A stretch of 16,421 nt of DNA from Bacteroidetes bacterium HGW-Bacteroidetes-12 (GTDB lineage Bacteria; Bacteroidota; Bacteroidia; Flavobacteriales_E; Vicingaceae): NCBI GenBank assembly GCA_002841035.1, contig PHDR01000016.1, positions 1 to 16,421 on the forward strand, given 5' to 3'. Each line of letters starts with the position of its first letter. Position 1 is the stretch's first letter. The position numbers and the translations under genes are program-made. The notes under the pieces are model-generated. The model was not told the DNA's origin, did no database searches, and saw only the letters and a program-made list of their open reading frames with translations. Shown in pieces: positions 8,604 to 15,265 of the stretch.

Positions 8604-9500
8604 ATGCTTCATTTAATTTACAAAACAATACTCTCTTTCATCCTTTTATTGGTATCCCTTTATGGTTATGCCCAAGATATTGATGTTAAACACACAGGAA
8701 AAGATTGTAATTACTGCAAAAATGGTGAACACACCAACGAAACACCATATAATATTAACTTCAAAAAAGAGGTGCCTTATTTTGCAGCAGGAATTGGCTT
8801 GTTAACTTCAGGTTTAATTTTAAGAAGTGTTAATGAGGAAGCACCCTTTTCGAATGAAGAGCTAAATCAATTAGACCCAAAAAAAGTAAATCGTTTTGAT
8901 AGGGTTGCTATCTATAATAACAATGAAGAATCGAAAGAAATAAGCGATGTTTTGCTTTATTCTGGACTTGCTTTACCACTATTCTTTTTCAGTAATCACC
9001 ACACAAGTAAGGATTTTTCCCCTTTAGGAATTATGGCGATTGAAGTTTTCACTATCACATCAGGATTAACTATGAATTCTAAATTTATTTTTAATAGAAC
9101 CCGACCTCTCGCTTACAACCCGAATTTTTCGGAAGAAGCTCGAACTGCGTCAAATAGTAAACTATCCTTTTTTTCGGGACACACAGCTCAAACAGCTGCT
9201 TTTTCAATATTTATGGCAAAAGTAATTCATGATTATCATCCCAACATGAAAAAAGGAGTTGAAATTGGAATATGGACATTTGCTATAACCATTCCAGCAG
9301 CAATGGCTTATTTAAGGGTTGATGCAGGCAAACACTTCCCAACTGATGTAATGGTTGGTTATGCCGTTGGTGCTTCGGTAGGTTTTTTGGTTCCTCATTT
9401 GCATAAAAAGAAAGACCATGATCACGATTCAAATCTTTCTATTGCCCCTTTCCAATATGGAAACGCAACAGGGTTGAGCCTTACTTGGAAGATAAAATAA
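8604..9500 (+). CDS. PAP2-family membrane phosphatase, possible lipid A or lipid-phosphate phosphatase
   Basis: The 298-residue protein begins with a signal-peptide-like hydrophobic segment (1-24) and has further hydrophobic stretches near 59-75, 117-130, 141-157, 221-237 and 250-266. It carries the three PAP2 motifs: K160-x6-R167-P168, S191-G192-H193, and R238-x5-H244-x3-D248. The usual PSGH reads FSGH, and the Ser before the third-motif Arg is Leu, but all core catalytic residues are present. The family dephosphorylates phosphatidate, undecaprenyl pyrophosphate or lipid A (LpxE/LpxF). The nearby LpxR-type gene favours an envelope lipid such as lipid A, but sequence alone does not fix the substrate. 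The C-terminus after a His/Asp-rich linker (268-275) ends in GLSLTWKIK, which looks like an amphipathic beta-strand and is unusual for an inner-membrane PAP2 enzyme. Confidence 0.9.
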   Translation: MLHLIYKTILSFILLLVSLYGYAQDIDVKHTGKDCNYCKNGEHTNETPYNINFKKEVPYFAAGIGLLTSGLILRSVNEEAPFSNEELNQLDPKKVNRFDRVAIYNNNEESKEISDVLLYSGLALPLFFFSNHHTSKDFSPLGIMAIEVFTITSGLTMNSKFIFNRTRPLAYNPNFSEEARTASNSKLSFFSGHTAQTAAFSIFMAKVIHDYHPNMKKGVEIGIWTFAITIPAAMAYLRVDAGKHFPTDVMVGYAVGASVGFLVPHLHKKKDHDHDSNLSIAPFQYGNATGLSLTWKIK

Positions 9501-9527
9501 AACGTGAAAATATGAAGGCTTCTAATT

Positions 9528-9548
9528 TATCTTCTATCTTCTATCTTC
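9528..9548. repeat. TATCTTC tandem repeat, three copies
   Basis: Three exact heptamer copies (TATCTTC) stand in a row and are followed by TAACATCTA. They lie in the 62 bases between the PAP2 stop and the ATG chosen for the YHS gene. The unit length is not a multiple of three, so copy-number change would shift any frame begun upstream of it; with the 9563 start it changes only leader length. Confidence 0.7.
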
Positions 9549-9562
9549 TAACATCTAGTCTT

Positions 9563-10006
9563 ATGAATTTAAACTTTTTTATCCTATTATTTATAACAAG
9601 TAACTTTGTTTTTGGACAAGAAAATCAGCTTTATACAAAAAAAGAGTATGTTTTATTAGAATACGATTTAGTTGAATACTTTAACAATAAAGCCATTAAA
9701 GGCAATAAAATCGACTTTTCTTATACTTACAAAAAGAATAACTTTGCATTTTCATCTAAACAAAATTTAGAAAAATTTAAAGCTAATCCAGAAAAATACT
9801 TGCCGCAATATGGCGGGCATTGTTCGTATGCAATGGCAACCTTAGGAAAAAAAGTAAGTCCTAATCCTGGCGTTTTTGAAATTAGAGATGGTAAATTGTA
9901 TTTTTTTCATCGGCAAAAAGGCAAAGAGAATTGGCAAAATGGCGATACAAAAGCACTAAAACAGCAAGCCGATAGTAATTGGAGTAAAATAATTTTAAAA
10001 AATTGA
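9563..10006 (+). CDS. Exported YHS-domain protein
   Basis: The ATG at 9563 was chosen because it opens directly into a signal peptide (residues 1-19, ending VFGQ). In-frame starts at 9485 (TTG, overlapping the PAP2 gene) and 9512 (ATG) would add a polar leader and translate the heptamer repeat. The 147-residue product is a single YHS domain: YDLVEYF (34-40), FAFSS (61-65), F72, P76 and YLPQYGGHC (79-87) match the family pattern. YHS domains are thought to bind metal; the conserved Cys of the family corresponds to C87. Small exported YHS proteins are common in this phylum, with no settled function. Its TGA shares a base with the LpxR start, so the two are probably translationally coupled. A link to lipid A modification is inferred from position only. 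Confidence 0.85.
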   Translation: MNLNFFILLFITSNFVFGQENQLYTKKEYVLLEYDLVEYFNNKAIKGNKIDFSYTYKKNNFAFSSKQNLEKFKANPEKYLPQYGGHCSYAMATLGKKVSPNPGVFEIRDGKLYFFHRQKGKENWQNGDTKALKQQADSNWSKIILKN

Positions 10007-10989
10007 TGTTGAAGAATATAAATCTAATTATAGTTTTTTTAATTATCCTTTTCACAAGCAAAATTTTTGCTCAAAAGGAAAAATATAATCAAGAAATTCA
10101 AATTCAAACCGATAATGATATACTTACCTTTAAACGAAAAGTAGCAGATAGATATTACTCTTTTGGACTGCACGCTGATTATAGAAAATTGATAGCCAAT
10201 GATGCTAAATTATTCGGTTTTGTAGGAAAGTATAAACAAAACATTGAAAAAGTAGTTGTTAATTGGCACGCAGGCATTGAGGGTTATACCTCCGATCAAG
10301 ATAGAGACATAAAAGTTGATAGCGTTTTTGTTGCGTTTGATAGGCCTTATGCCGGTTGGTTGTTTGTCGAAAATACCATTACTGCGATAAATAATAAATC
10401 TATTTTTTATGTAAAAACAACACTTGGCGTTTTAGGTCCAGCCTCAGGAGCCGAAAAACTACAAGATAATTTTCACAACGTAATAGATAATCCAAAATTT
10501 GAGGAATGGGATAATCAAATTCAAAATGAAGTGGCTGTTAATTTAGGAGCAGGATTTAACAAGCCTTTAGTTAAATTTAAACTATTTGATATTCATTCGC
10601 AAACAAGTGCCAGTTTAGGCACACAAGAAACTTATTTTAGACAAGGTTTTGTGGGTCGTTTTGGAAAGTTTAATGCTATTGAAAATACATTATTTTATAA
10701 CACCAACTTAACCCATGAAGACACTCCTTCTGAAAGTGAGTATTATCTTGATTTTGGGGCTCATTTAACAACTTGGGGCTACAAAGCAACCATACAAGGA
10801 AGGCTTTTTGGCGATAATGTGAACATGGATAACAGTGGTTTGCACCGAGTGAATGTAGATGTTTCGGCAGCTTTAAACTATTCAAGAAAAAAATTCACTG
10901 CCTTTTTTAGACACCACCTTGTAACTGCCGAGACTTCAAAAGGGAGACACTTTTACTATGGAAGTTTGGGATTAATTTTTAAATTATAA
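10006..10989 (+). CDS. LpxR-family outer membrane lipid A 3'-O-deacylase
   Basis: The start is the ATG at 10006, which overlaps the preceding TGA as TGATG; a TTG one codon earlier is less likely. The 327-residue protein has a signal peptide (1-22, ending IFAQ) and the LpxR (DUF2219) hallmarks: TDNDIL (35-40, with the N37-D38 pair matching the catalytic Asn-Asp of Salmonella LpxR), DRYYSFG (48-54), DRPYAGW (112-118), GVLGPASGAE (141-150) and H157 in the LQDNFH block, the expected catalytic His. Alternating strand-like segments to the C-terminus fit a 12-strand outer membrane barrel. The known enzyme removes the 3'-acyloxyacyl chain from lipid A in a calcium-dependent reaction. With the PAP2 phosphatase upstream, it suggests lipid A remodelling. 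Family membership is firm; activity on this organism's lipid A is inferred. Confidence 0.92.
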   Translation: MLKNINLIIVFLIILFTSKIFAQKEKYNQEIQIQTDNDILTFKRKVADRYYSFGLHADYRKLIANDAKLFGFVGKYKQNIEKVVVNWHAGIEGYTSDQDRDIKVDSVFVAFDRPYAGWLFVENTITAINNKSIFYVKTTLGVLGPASGAEKLQDNFHNVIDNPKFEEWDNQIQNEVAVNLGAGFNKPLVKFKLFDIHSQTSASLGTQETYFRQGFVGRFGKFNAIENTLFYNTNLTHEDTPSESEYYLDFGAHLTTWGYKATIQGRLFGDNVNMDNSGLHRVNVDVSAALNYSRKKFTAFFRHHLVTAETSKGRHFYYGSLGLIFKL

Positions 10990-11000
10990 ATTCAAATGAA

Positions 11001-11915
11001 ATGAAAAATTCCTTTTTTTTTATTGGCTTAACTATTTTACTGAGTCATTGCACATCTTCAGAAACTAAAGAAAGTGTTGAAATCATTAAAAACGACCAAC
11101 AACTTAAACCTACTGAAGAATTTAATGCGTATTGGTTTAATAATGAAGCTGAGCTTACTTCTTATCAATTAGAGCAAGCTCGTTATGGAGAAGTTCATCA
11201 AGGGAATGCCGTATTGATTTATGTTACAGAGCCATTTTCGGAAAAAAAGCAAGTGAAGGCTGACAACCCAACTGAAGAAGATTACGCTGTTTTAAAACTT
11301 AACTTTACAAAAAAATTTAATACTGGAATTTATCCATACTCCATGATGAATTCTTTTTTTCTTCCATTAAACGATTTGGACAATCATCTTACCAAAGCAA
11401 CAAGCTCCGTTCAGGAATGGTGCGGACATGTGTTTACTCAACTCAACAATAAAAACAATAAATGGGAAATAAATTCCTATTCTTATTTTGAAACTGAAGG
11501 AGATAATGAATTTTCTATTTCTAATGAATTGTTAGAAGATGAATTATGGTTAAGAATAAGAACAAACCCTACTGCACTTCCAACAGGAAAAATAAAACTT
11601 ATTCCTTCTCTTTTTTATTTGAGGTTGATGCATAAAGAGTTGAAAGCATATACAGCCGAAACTTCTACAACAATTGAAAATAGCATTGTAATTTACACCA
11701 TTAAATATCCTGAGTTAGAAAGAACATTATCAATTCATTACCAAAAAGAATTTCCTTTTGCAATAGATGGCTGGGAAGAAACTTATGTGAGCGGCTGGGG
11801 AGAAAATGCTCAACAACTAACAACAAAAGCAACTAAACTAAAAACTTTAAAAACAGATTATTGGACCAAACATTCCGTGCAGGACAGTGTGTTGAGAAAA
11901 GAATTAGGCTTGTAA
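11001..11915 (+). CDS. Conserved exported protein, possible lipoprotein, often mislabelled as septum inhibitor Maf
   Basis: The 304-residue product starts with a hydrophobic leader and a lipobox-like LSHC ending at C17. His at -1 is unusual, so lipidation is uncertain. I recognise the conserved blocks ELTSYQLEQARYGEVHQG, KFNTGIYPYSMM and QEWCGHVFTQL from a Bacteroidota family that circulates under the name septum formation inhibitor Maf. None of the Maf/HAM1 nucleotide-pyrophosphatase features are visible here, and a secreted protein would be the wrong compartment for Maf. W139-C140-G141 in the QEWCGH block looks like an invariant site. It follows the LpxR-type gene by 11 bases and is presumably co-transcribed. 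The function is unknown; an envelope role is suggested by export and neighbours. Confidence 0.85.
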   Translation: MKNSFFFIGLTILLSHCTSSETKESVEIIKNDQQLKPTEEFNAYWFNNEAELTSYQLEQARYGEVHQGNAVLIYVTEPFSEKKQVKADNPTEEDYAVLKLNFTKKFNTGIYPYSMMNSFFLPLNDLDNHLTKATSSVQEWCGHVFTQLNNKNNKWEINSYSYFETEGDNEFSISNELLEDELWLRIRTNPTALPTGKIKLIPSLFYLRLMHKELKAYTAETSTTIENSIVIYTIKYPELERTLSIHYQKEFPFAIDGWEETYVSGWGENAQQLTTKATKLKTLKTDYWTKHSVQDSVLRKELGL

Positions 11916-11943
11916 ATTAAAAGCTTCTATAAAAAAGAGAAGC
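11916..11943 (-). terminator. Hairpin plus T-run overlapping the last codons of the lipoprotein gene
   Basis: Read on the minus strand, GCTTCT (11943-11938) and AGAAGC (11928-11923) form a perfect 6-bp stem with a 9-base loop, followed by TTTTAAT. This is the form of a weak intrinsic terminator for the minus-strand gene. It falls inside that gene's final codons and stop because only one base separates it from the convergent gene. On the plus strand no T-run follows, so it would act in one direction. Confidence 0.4.
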
Positions 11944-12576
11944 AGTTTGAATATCATAGAAAGCAATTAAGCCAAATTCGATGTTATAATACAATCTTTC
12001 AACAAATGGTTTAAATATTATATTTGGATTATTTCTAATATCTGTTGTGTCTGAATGATGAACAATAACATTATTATAAGTTTTATTTCCTATAGAAAAG
12101 GTTGGTAATAATGTATCCGTAACATTATTACTAAGTTTGATTATTGGGAAAACTTGAAAATAAAAAAAAGCATCAAAAATTCTGCACGAAATTTTAGCAC
12201 TATTTTTTTCTTTAAGTTCATCGCTTAGCTTAAATTCCATCCAATTATAATTGATGTAAACTCGACCTAATGTATCGTATATAATTCTTGAAGAATTAGT
12301 AATATAATTATTATATGCCATTTTTGAACCACAGTCAAAGCAAGAACAAGTACCCCCAAGATCTCTATGGCAATCTACAACTTTGGCTAAATTAACAATT
12401 TCTATTGCTGAATTAAAAACTAACTGTTGATTACTATCGTTTTTAAATATTAATTGAGGCGTATCTTTGTAAGGATAAAAGTTAACAAAATTTTCATTAA
12501 TTCCTTCACAATACTCATCTTCACAATTACATGAAATTAATAGAGTAGCAGTTATATAAAACAAAATAAATCGCAT
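11917..12576 (-). CDS. Predicted surface lipoprotein of unknown function, cysteine-rich
   Basis: The 219-residue product has a short hydrophobic leader and an LISC lipobox with C16 as the lipidated residue. The next residues, NCEDEYCE, are rich in acidic side chains; in Bacteroidota, acidic residues just after the lipidated Cys can act as a surface-export signal, so surface display is possible. A second Cys cluster (DCHRDLGGTCSCFDCGS, near residues 68-84) suggests disulfides or a metal site. The remainder looks beta-rich. I do not recognise the family. The gene is convergent with the plus-strand lipid-modification run, so it is transcribed separately, probably from the 12577-12966 region. Confidence 0.75.
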   Translation of the reverse strand: MRFILFYITATLLISCNCEDEYCEGINENFVNFYPYKDTPQLIFKNDSNQQLVFNSAIEIVNLAKVVDCHRDLGGTCSCFDCGSKMAYNNYITNSSRIIYDTLGRVYINYNWMEFKLSDELKEKNSAKISCRIFDAFFYFQVFPIIKLSNNVTDTLLPTFSIGNKTYNNVIVHHSDTTDIRNNPNIIFKPFVERLYYNIEFGLIAFYDIQTASLFYRSF

Positions 12577-12696
12577 AAATCACAAAATTTAACTGTTGTA
12601 TTTATCGGGTTAGCTATTTTTAGCACTAAATTACCTACGAAGAGCCAAAGCCCAAAGATAGAAAAAATTATCATACGAAGTACAAAACAACCTAAT

Positions 12697-12735
12697 TATT
12701 CAGCTACTTATTTTACCATACCACGAAGCTGAATA
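12697..12735. repeat. 9-bp inverted repeat, first of three in this intergenic region
   Basis: TATTCAGCT (12697-12705) and AGCTGAATA (12727-12735) are perfect reverse complements separated by 21 bases. No T-run follows on either side, so a terminator is unlikely. Confidence 0.45.
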
Positions 12736-12770
12736 GTTACCTTTTCAAGAGTAGTATTTTGGTTTATACC

Positions 12771-12819
12771 GATTGGATATTCAATATAGTCCAATCTGCA
12801 TTTCATTTGATTAGACTAT
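12771..12819. repeat. Nested inverted repeats built on a GATTGGACTAT-like half site
   Basis: GATTGGA (12771-12777) pairs exactly with TCCAATC (12790-12796) over a 12-base loop. The same right arm, extended to ATAGTCCAATC (12786-12796), also pairs with GATTAGACTAT (12809-12819) at 10 of 11 positions. The middle segment could thus form either of two mutually exclusive hairpins, or the copies could be repeated binding half-sites for a regulator. Confidence 0.4.
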
Positions 12820-12843
12820 TTTCATATTCCATCTGCATTAACC

Positions 12844-12886
12844 ATTGTAATTAATATTTTAGTTTGGACTAAAATATTAATACAAT
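12844..12886. repeat. Long near-perfect palindrome with a 4-base loop
   Basis: Arms 12844-12863 and 12868-12886 pair over 19 base pairs with a single bulged A near 12849-12850, closing on a TTGG loop. The 14 base pairs next to the loop are perfect. It lies 80 bases before the cyclase-like gene. The stem is almost all A-T and lacks a following T-run, so it is more like an operator, a structured leader or a short mobile-element remnant than a terminator. Confidence 0.75.
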
Positions 12887-12966
12887 TGATATTAAAAACT
12901 CTTGTCATGTCATCGACAAAATTTTGAATAAAAAAAATGTAATATTGTGTACTAAATTAATTTGCT

Positions 12967-14043
12967 TTGCAATCTAACGATATTTTAAAAAAAACTTTAC
13001 TATTAATTCCTGATATTAGTGGATTTACGCGTTTTGTAAACGACACAGAAATTATTCACGGCACGCATATTTTGGCAGAGTTGCTTGAGGTGATTATCAA
13101 AAACAATAACATTGGATTAAAAGTAGCAGAAATAGAAGGCGATGCCGTTTTCTTTTATCGAGTAGGCGAAAAACCTTCTGTAAAAGCTATTTATGAACAA
13201 TGCGAAAAAATGTTTTTAGCATTTCATCAACACATAAAGCTATATGAAAGAGATAGGATTTGTGATTGTGGTTCTTGCACTCACACCCCAAATCTAACCT
13301 TAAAATTTGTGGTGCATTATGGTAATGTCATCGAAAAAAGAATTTTGGGACATCTACAACTTATGGGGCCTGAAGTAACCACTGCACATAAGTTAATGAA
13401 GAATAATTTAGATGTACACGAATATTTACTTTTTACAGAAAACATAATTTCAGATGAAAAAGAAAGATTGTTGGTTGGATTAGATTTCCAAAAAAGTGAA
13501 TCTACTTACTCAGATGTTGGCACCGTGGGTTATTATTATGCTTATTTAAAAAGCCTTTTAGATAAAATCCCTGAACCAAAAGCAAGGGAAGAACTTCAGT
13601 TAGATAATCCAAACATTCAATTAGAAACTACTATAAAAACTTCATTAAAAATTGCCTACCAATTACTTATTAGCTTGGATAAAAAAAAAGAATGGATGGT
13701 TGGATTGAAAGAAGTGAAATACGATAAATCTAAAATTCCTCGTGTTGGCACTGAGCATGAGTGTATTTTGCCCTTTAATTCATTAAGCATTGTTACTTCA
13801 GAAAATAAAGTAACGGATAATAAAATAATGTATGCCGAACGTGTTATAGGAAGTGGCTTATTACCCGAATCGAGCCATGTTTTCACGCTTCAACAAGAAG
13901 GTAATGAGGTAAAACTTTCGTTAGATATCTATTTCAACAACAACTTTGTTAACCAATTGTTTTTTAAAGGAATGATGAAAAAATCGTTTGGAAAATCATT
14001 GAAAAACTTTAAAAAATTAGCTGAAAAAGAGTTCTCTCAATAA
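12967..14043 (+). CDS. Class III cyclase-like protein (DUF2652) with C-terminal SRPBCC-like region
   Basis: The start is a TTG at 12967: an in-frame TAA lies at 12958-12960 and no ATG occurs until about residue 82, inside conserved sequence. Residues 10-160 resemble class III nucleotide cyclases, with IPDISGFTRF (D16) and EIEGDAVFFY (D59) at the two metal-Asp positions. VHYGNVIEKR and GPEVTTAHKL sit where cyclases have IHTGEVV and VNxAxRL; the transition-state Asn and Arg are replaced by T138 or T139 and K142, so cyclase activity is doubtful. C99, C101 and C104 form a CxCxxC cluster in an insertion. Residues 220-358 resemble an SRPBCC (START-like) ligand-binding fold, as usual for DUF2652 proteins. 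It appears cytoplasmic. It is convergent with the HD-PycTM gene, 18 bases away. A nucleotide- or lipid-sensing role is possible but unproven. Confidence 0.8.
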   Translation: MQSNDILKKTLLLIPDISGFTRFVNDTEIIHGTHILAELLEVIIKNNNIGLKVAEIEGDAVFFYRVGEKPSVKAIYEQCEKMFLAFHQHIKLYERDRICDCGSCTHTPNLTLKFVVHYGNVIEKRILGHLQLMGPEVTTAHKLMKNNLDVHEYLLFTENIISDEKERLLVGLDFQKSESTYSDVGTVGYYYAYLKSLLDKIPEPKAREELQLDNPNIQLETTIKTSLKIAYQLLISLDKKKEWMVGLKEVKYDKSKIPRVGTEHECILPFNSLSIVTSENKVTDNKIMYAERVIGSGLLPESSHVFTLQQEGNEVKLSLDIYFNNNFVNQLFFKGMMKKSFGKSLKNFKKLAEKEFSQ

Positions 14044-14061
14044 TTTTAGCGTTATTTAAAC

Positions 14062-15210
14062 CTAATGGCTTGTAAGAACAATAGTAATTCCAAAAACAAG
14101 AACAGCTATAATCATCCCGTACATAAACACAATGTAACACCACCTCAAGTAAGTATATTTTTTAGCCAACACAACACCTAAAAAATATAAATCTCTTATT
14201 AACGATGAATAAAGATAATCACTGTCTTTCATCATTTCTTTCATTCCCCATTCATAGTCGTTAAGTTTCATATTATGAAAATTACCAAAAAACAACAAGT
14301 TAGCTTGGCGTTGTTTCACATCATCTGTTGTAAACCTTCCTGTAGTAATTTTTGGTTTGGTTGAAAGTGTGGCTAAAACAATAGCTATTAAACAAATTAA
14401 TAATAACAATACCGTTGGCAAAACAAGTTCCGGATGTTTATCAAATTTAGATACTAAAGCAGATATTACAATGGAAATTATTAAGGCATTAATACTTAAC
14501 ATGATGTTCGCTTTATTATCTGCCATAGCACTTAATTCCATGTGGTTTTTTAAGGCTGTTCTAAACATGGTTTCTATGCCTTTTTCAGGAATATCGGCTT
14601 TATTGTTTTTGCTTATTATTTTTTCGAGTTGATTTTCCTTTTGATTGAGGTGTTCGTATTTTTTATCGTTAAAATTTAGAACTGCATATTTTGTATAATA
14701 CTTTTGTTTATTCAAAAAGTCAACCTCTTTCTTAAGCCATTCTTCAGTTGTTAAAGTTTCATTTTTTAAAATGCGACATTCTTTTTGTAACAACAATGTT
14801 CTTTCATCATAATTTGATTTAGAGAGTCCAGACATATCAGCATCACAAAGAATTTCTTGTAATAAATTCAGGGGTTCTGTGTCTAATTTTGTAGCCAAAA
14901 TACATGAGGAAATAATGGCAATTTTTTCCTGAGGGTAATTATAATCATTTAAAAATTCGGTCATTACTTTCACACCAATGTCTTCATGATTTTTGCAAGT
15001 TTCTAAATAACCCACATCGTGAAACCAAGCTGCAAGCAAAACCATTTCTAACTCGTCATCAGAAATTTGTTCTGCTTTAGCAATTTCTTCAGCACTTTTA
15101 ACAACCTCTGTTGTATGCTTAAAATTGTGGTAACATAATAATGATGTGTTAGCATTTTTAAATAAATCAAAAACATATTTCTCAGCGGCTATTAATAGTG
15201 ATAAATCCAT
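14062..15210 (-). CDS. HD-domain phosphohydrolase fused to Pycsar-effector transmembrane domain (PycTM)
   Basis: The 382-residue protein has an N-terminal HD domain (about 8-130) with H32, the H64-D65 doublet in AWFHDVGY, H75, and D123 or D125 in CDADMSG as the metal ligands typical of metal-dependent phosphohydrolases. Residues about 211-378 match the PycTM domain: ETMFRTALKNHMELSAMADN, then ANIMLSINALIISIVI leading to two close transmembrane segments (238-255, 263-281), a soluble stretch, and a third segment (356-378). In Pycsar antiphage systems this domain is triggered by cyclic pyrimidine nucleotides and damages the inner membrane. HD-PycTM fusions are common in Bacteroidota, often outside known defence operons, so a housekeeping signalling role is also possible. 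It lies 55 bases downstream of the glutamate-synthase-like gene on the same strand and may share its transcript. Confidence 0.88.
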   Translation of the reverse strand: MDLSLLIAAEKYVFDLFKNANTSLLCYHNFKHTTEVVKSAEEIAKAEQISDDELEMVLLAAWFHDVGYLETCKNHEDIGVKVMTEFLNDYNYPQEKIAIISSCILATKLDTEPLNLLQEILCDADMSGLSKSNYDERTLLLQKECRILKNETLTTEEWLKKEVDFLNKQKYYTKYAVLNFNDKKYEHLNQKENQLEKIISKNNKADIPEKGIETMFRTALKNHMELSAMADNKANIMLSINALIISIVISALVSKFDKHPELVLPTVLLLLICLIAIVLATLSTKPKITTGRFTTDDVKQRQANLLFFGNFHNMKLNDYEWGMKEMMKDSDYLYSSLIRDLYFLGVVLAKKYTYLRWCYIVFMYGMIIAVLVFGITIVLTSH

Positions 15211-15265
15211 ATTGCTGTTTTTTTAACATTAATCTACATCAAAATAAATCTTTTTAAATCATTAT

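Larger units (their letters stand above)
12577..12966. other. Noncoding, palindrome-rich intergenic stretch with divergent starts at both ends
   Basis: About 390 bases separate the start of the lipoprotein gene (minus) from the start of the cyclase-like gene (plus). No credible reading frame or tRNA was seen. It contains three inverted repeats, listed separately, and three scattered ACGAAG hexamers near 12638, 12675 and 12724. TAATATTG (12940-12947) is one base off the Bacteroidota -7 element and would give a short leader for the plus-strand gene, but no well-spaced TTTG partner is present. Promoters for both flanking genes are expected here on orientation alone. Confidence 0.6.

Noticed and set aside
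9485..9562. Longer YHS start sites at TTG 9485 or ATG 9512
   Set aside because: They place a polar stretch and the heptamer repeat ahead of a signal peptide that begins cleanly at the ATG at 9563.
11001..11915. Annotation as septum formation inhibitor Maf
   Set aside because: The product is exported, is longer than Maf proteins (about 200 residues), and shows none of their motifs.
12577..12966. tRNA, CRISPR array or small gene in the long intergenic stretch
   Set aside because: No cloverleaf with TTCGA-type arm, no regularly spaced repeats and no frame with a plausible start and conserved-looking product were found.
14357..14632. Open plus-strand frame with hydrophobic stretches
   Set aside because: It is antisense to the transmembrane part of the HD-PycTM gene; the hydrophobicity mirrors the opposite strand and no family pattern is seen.
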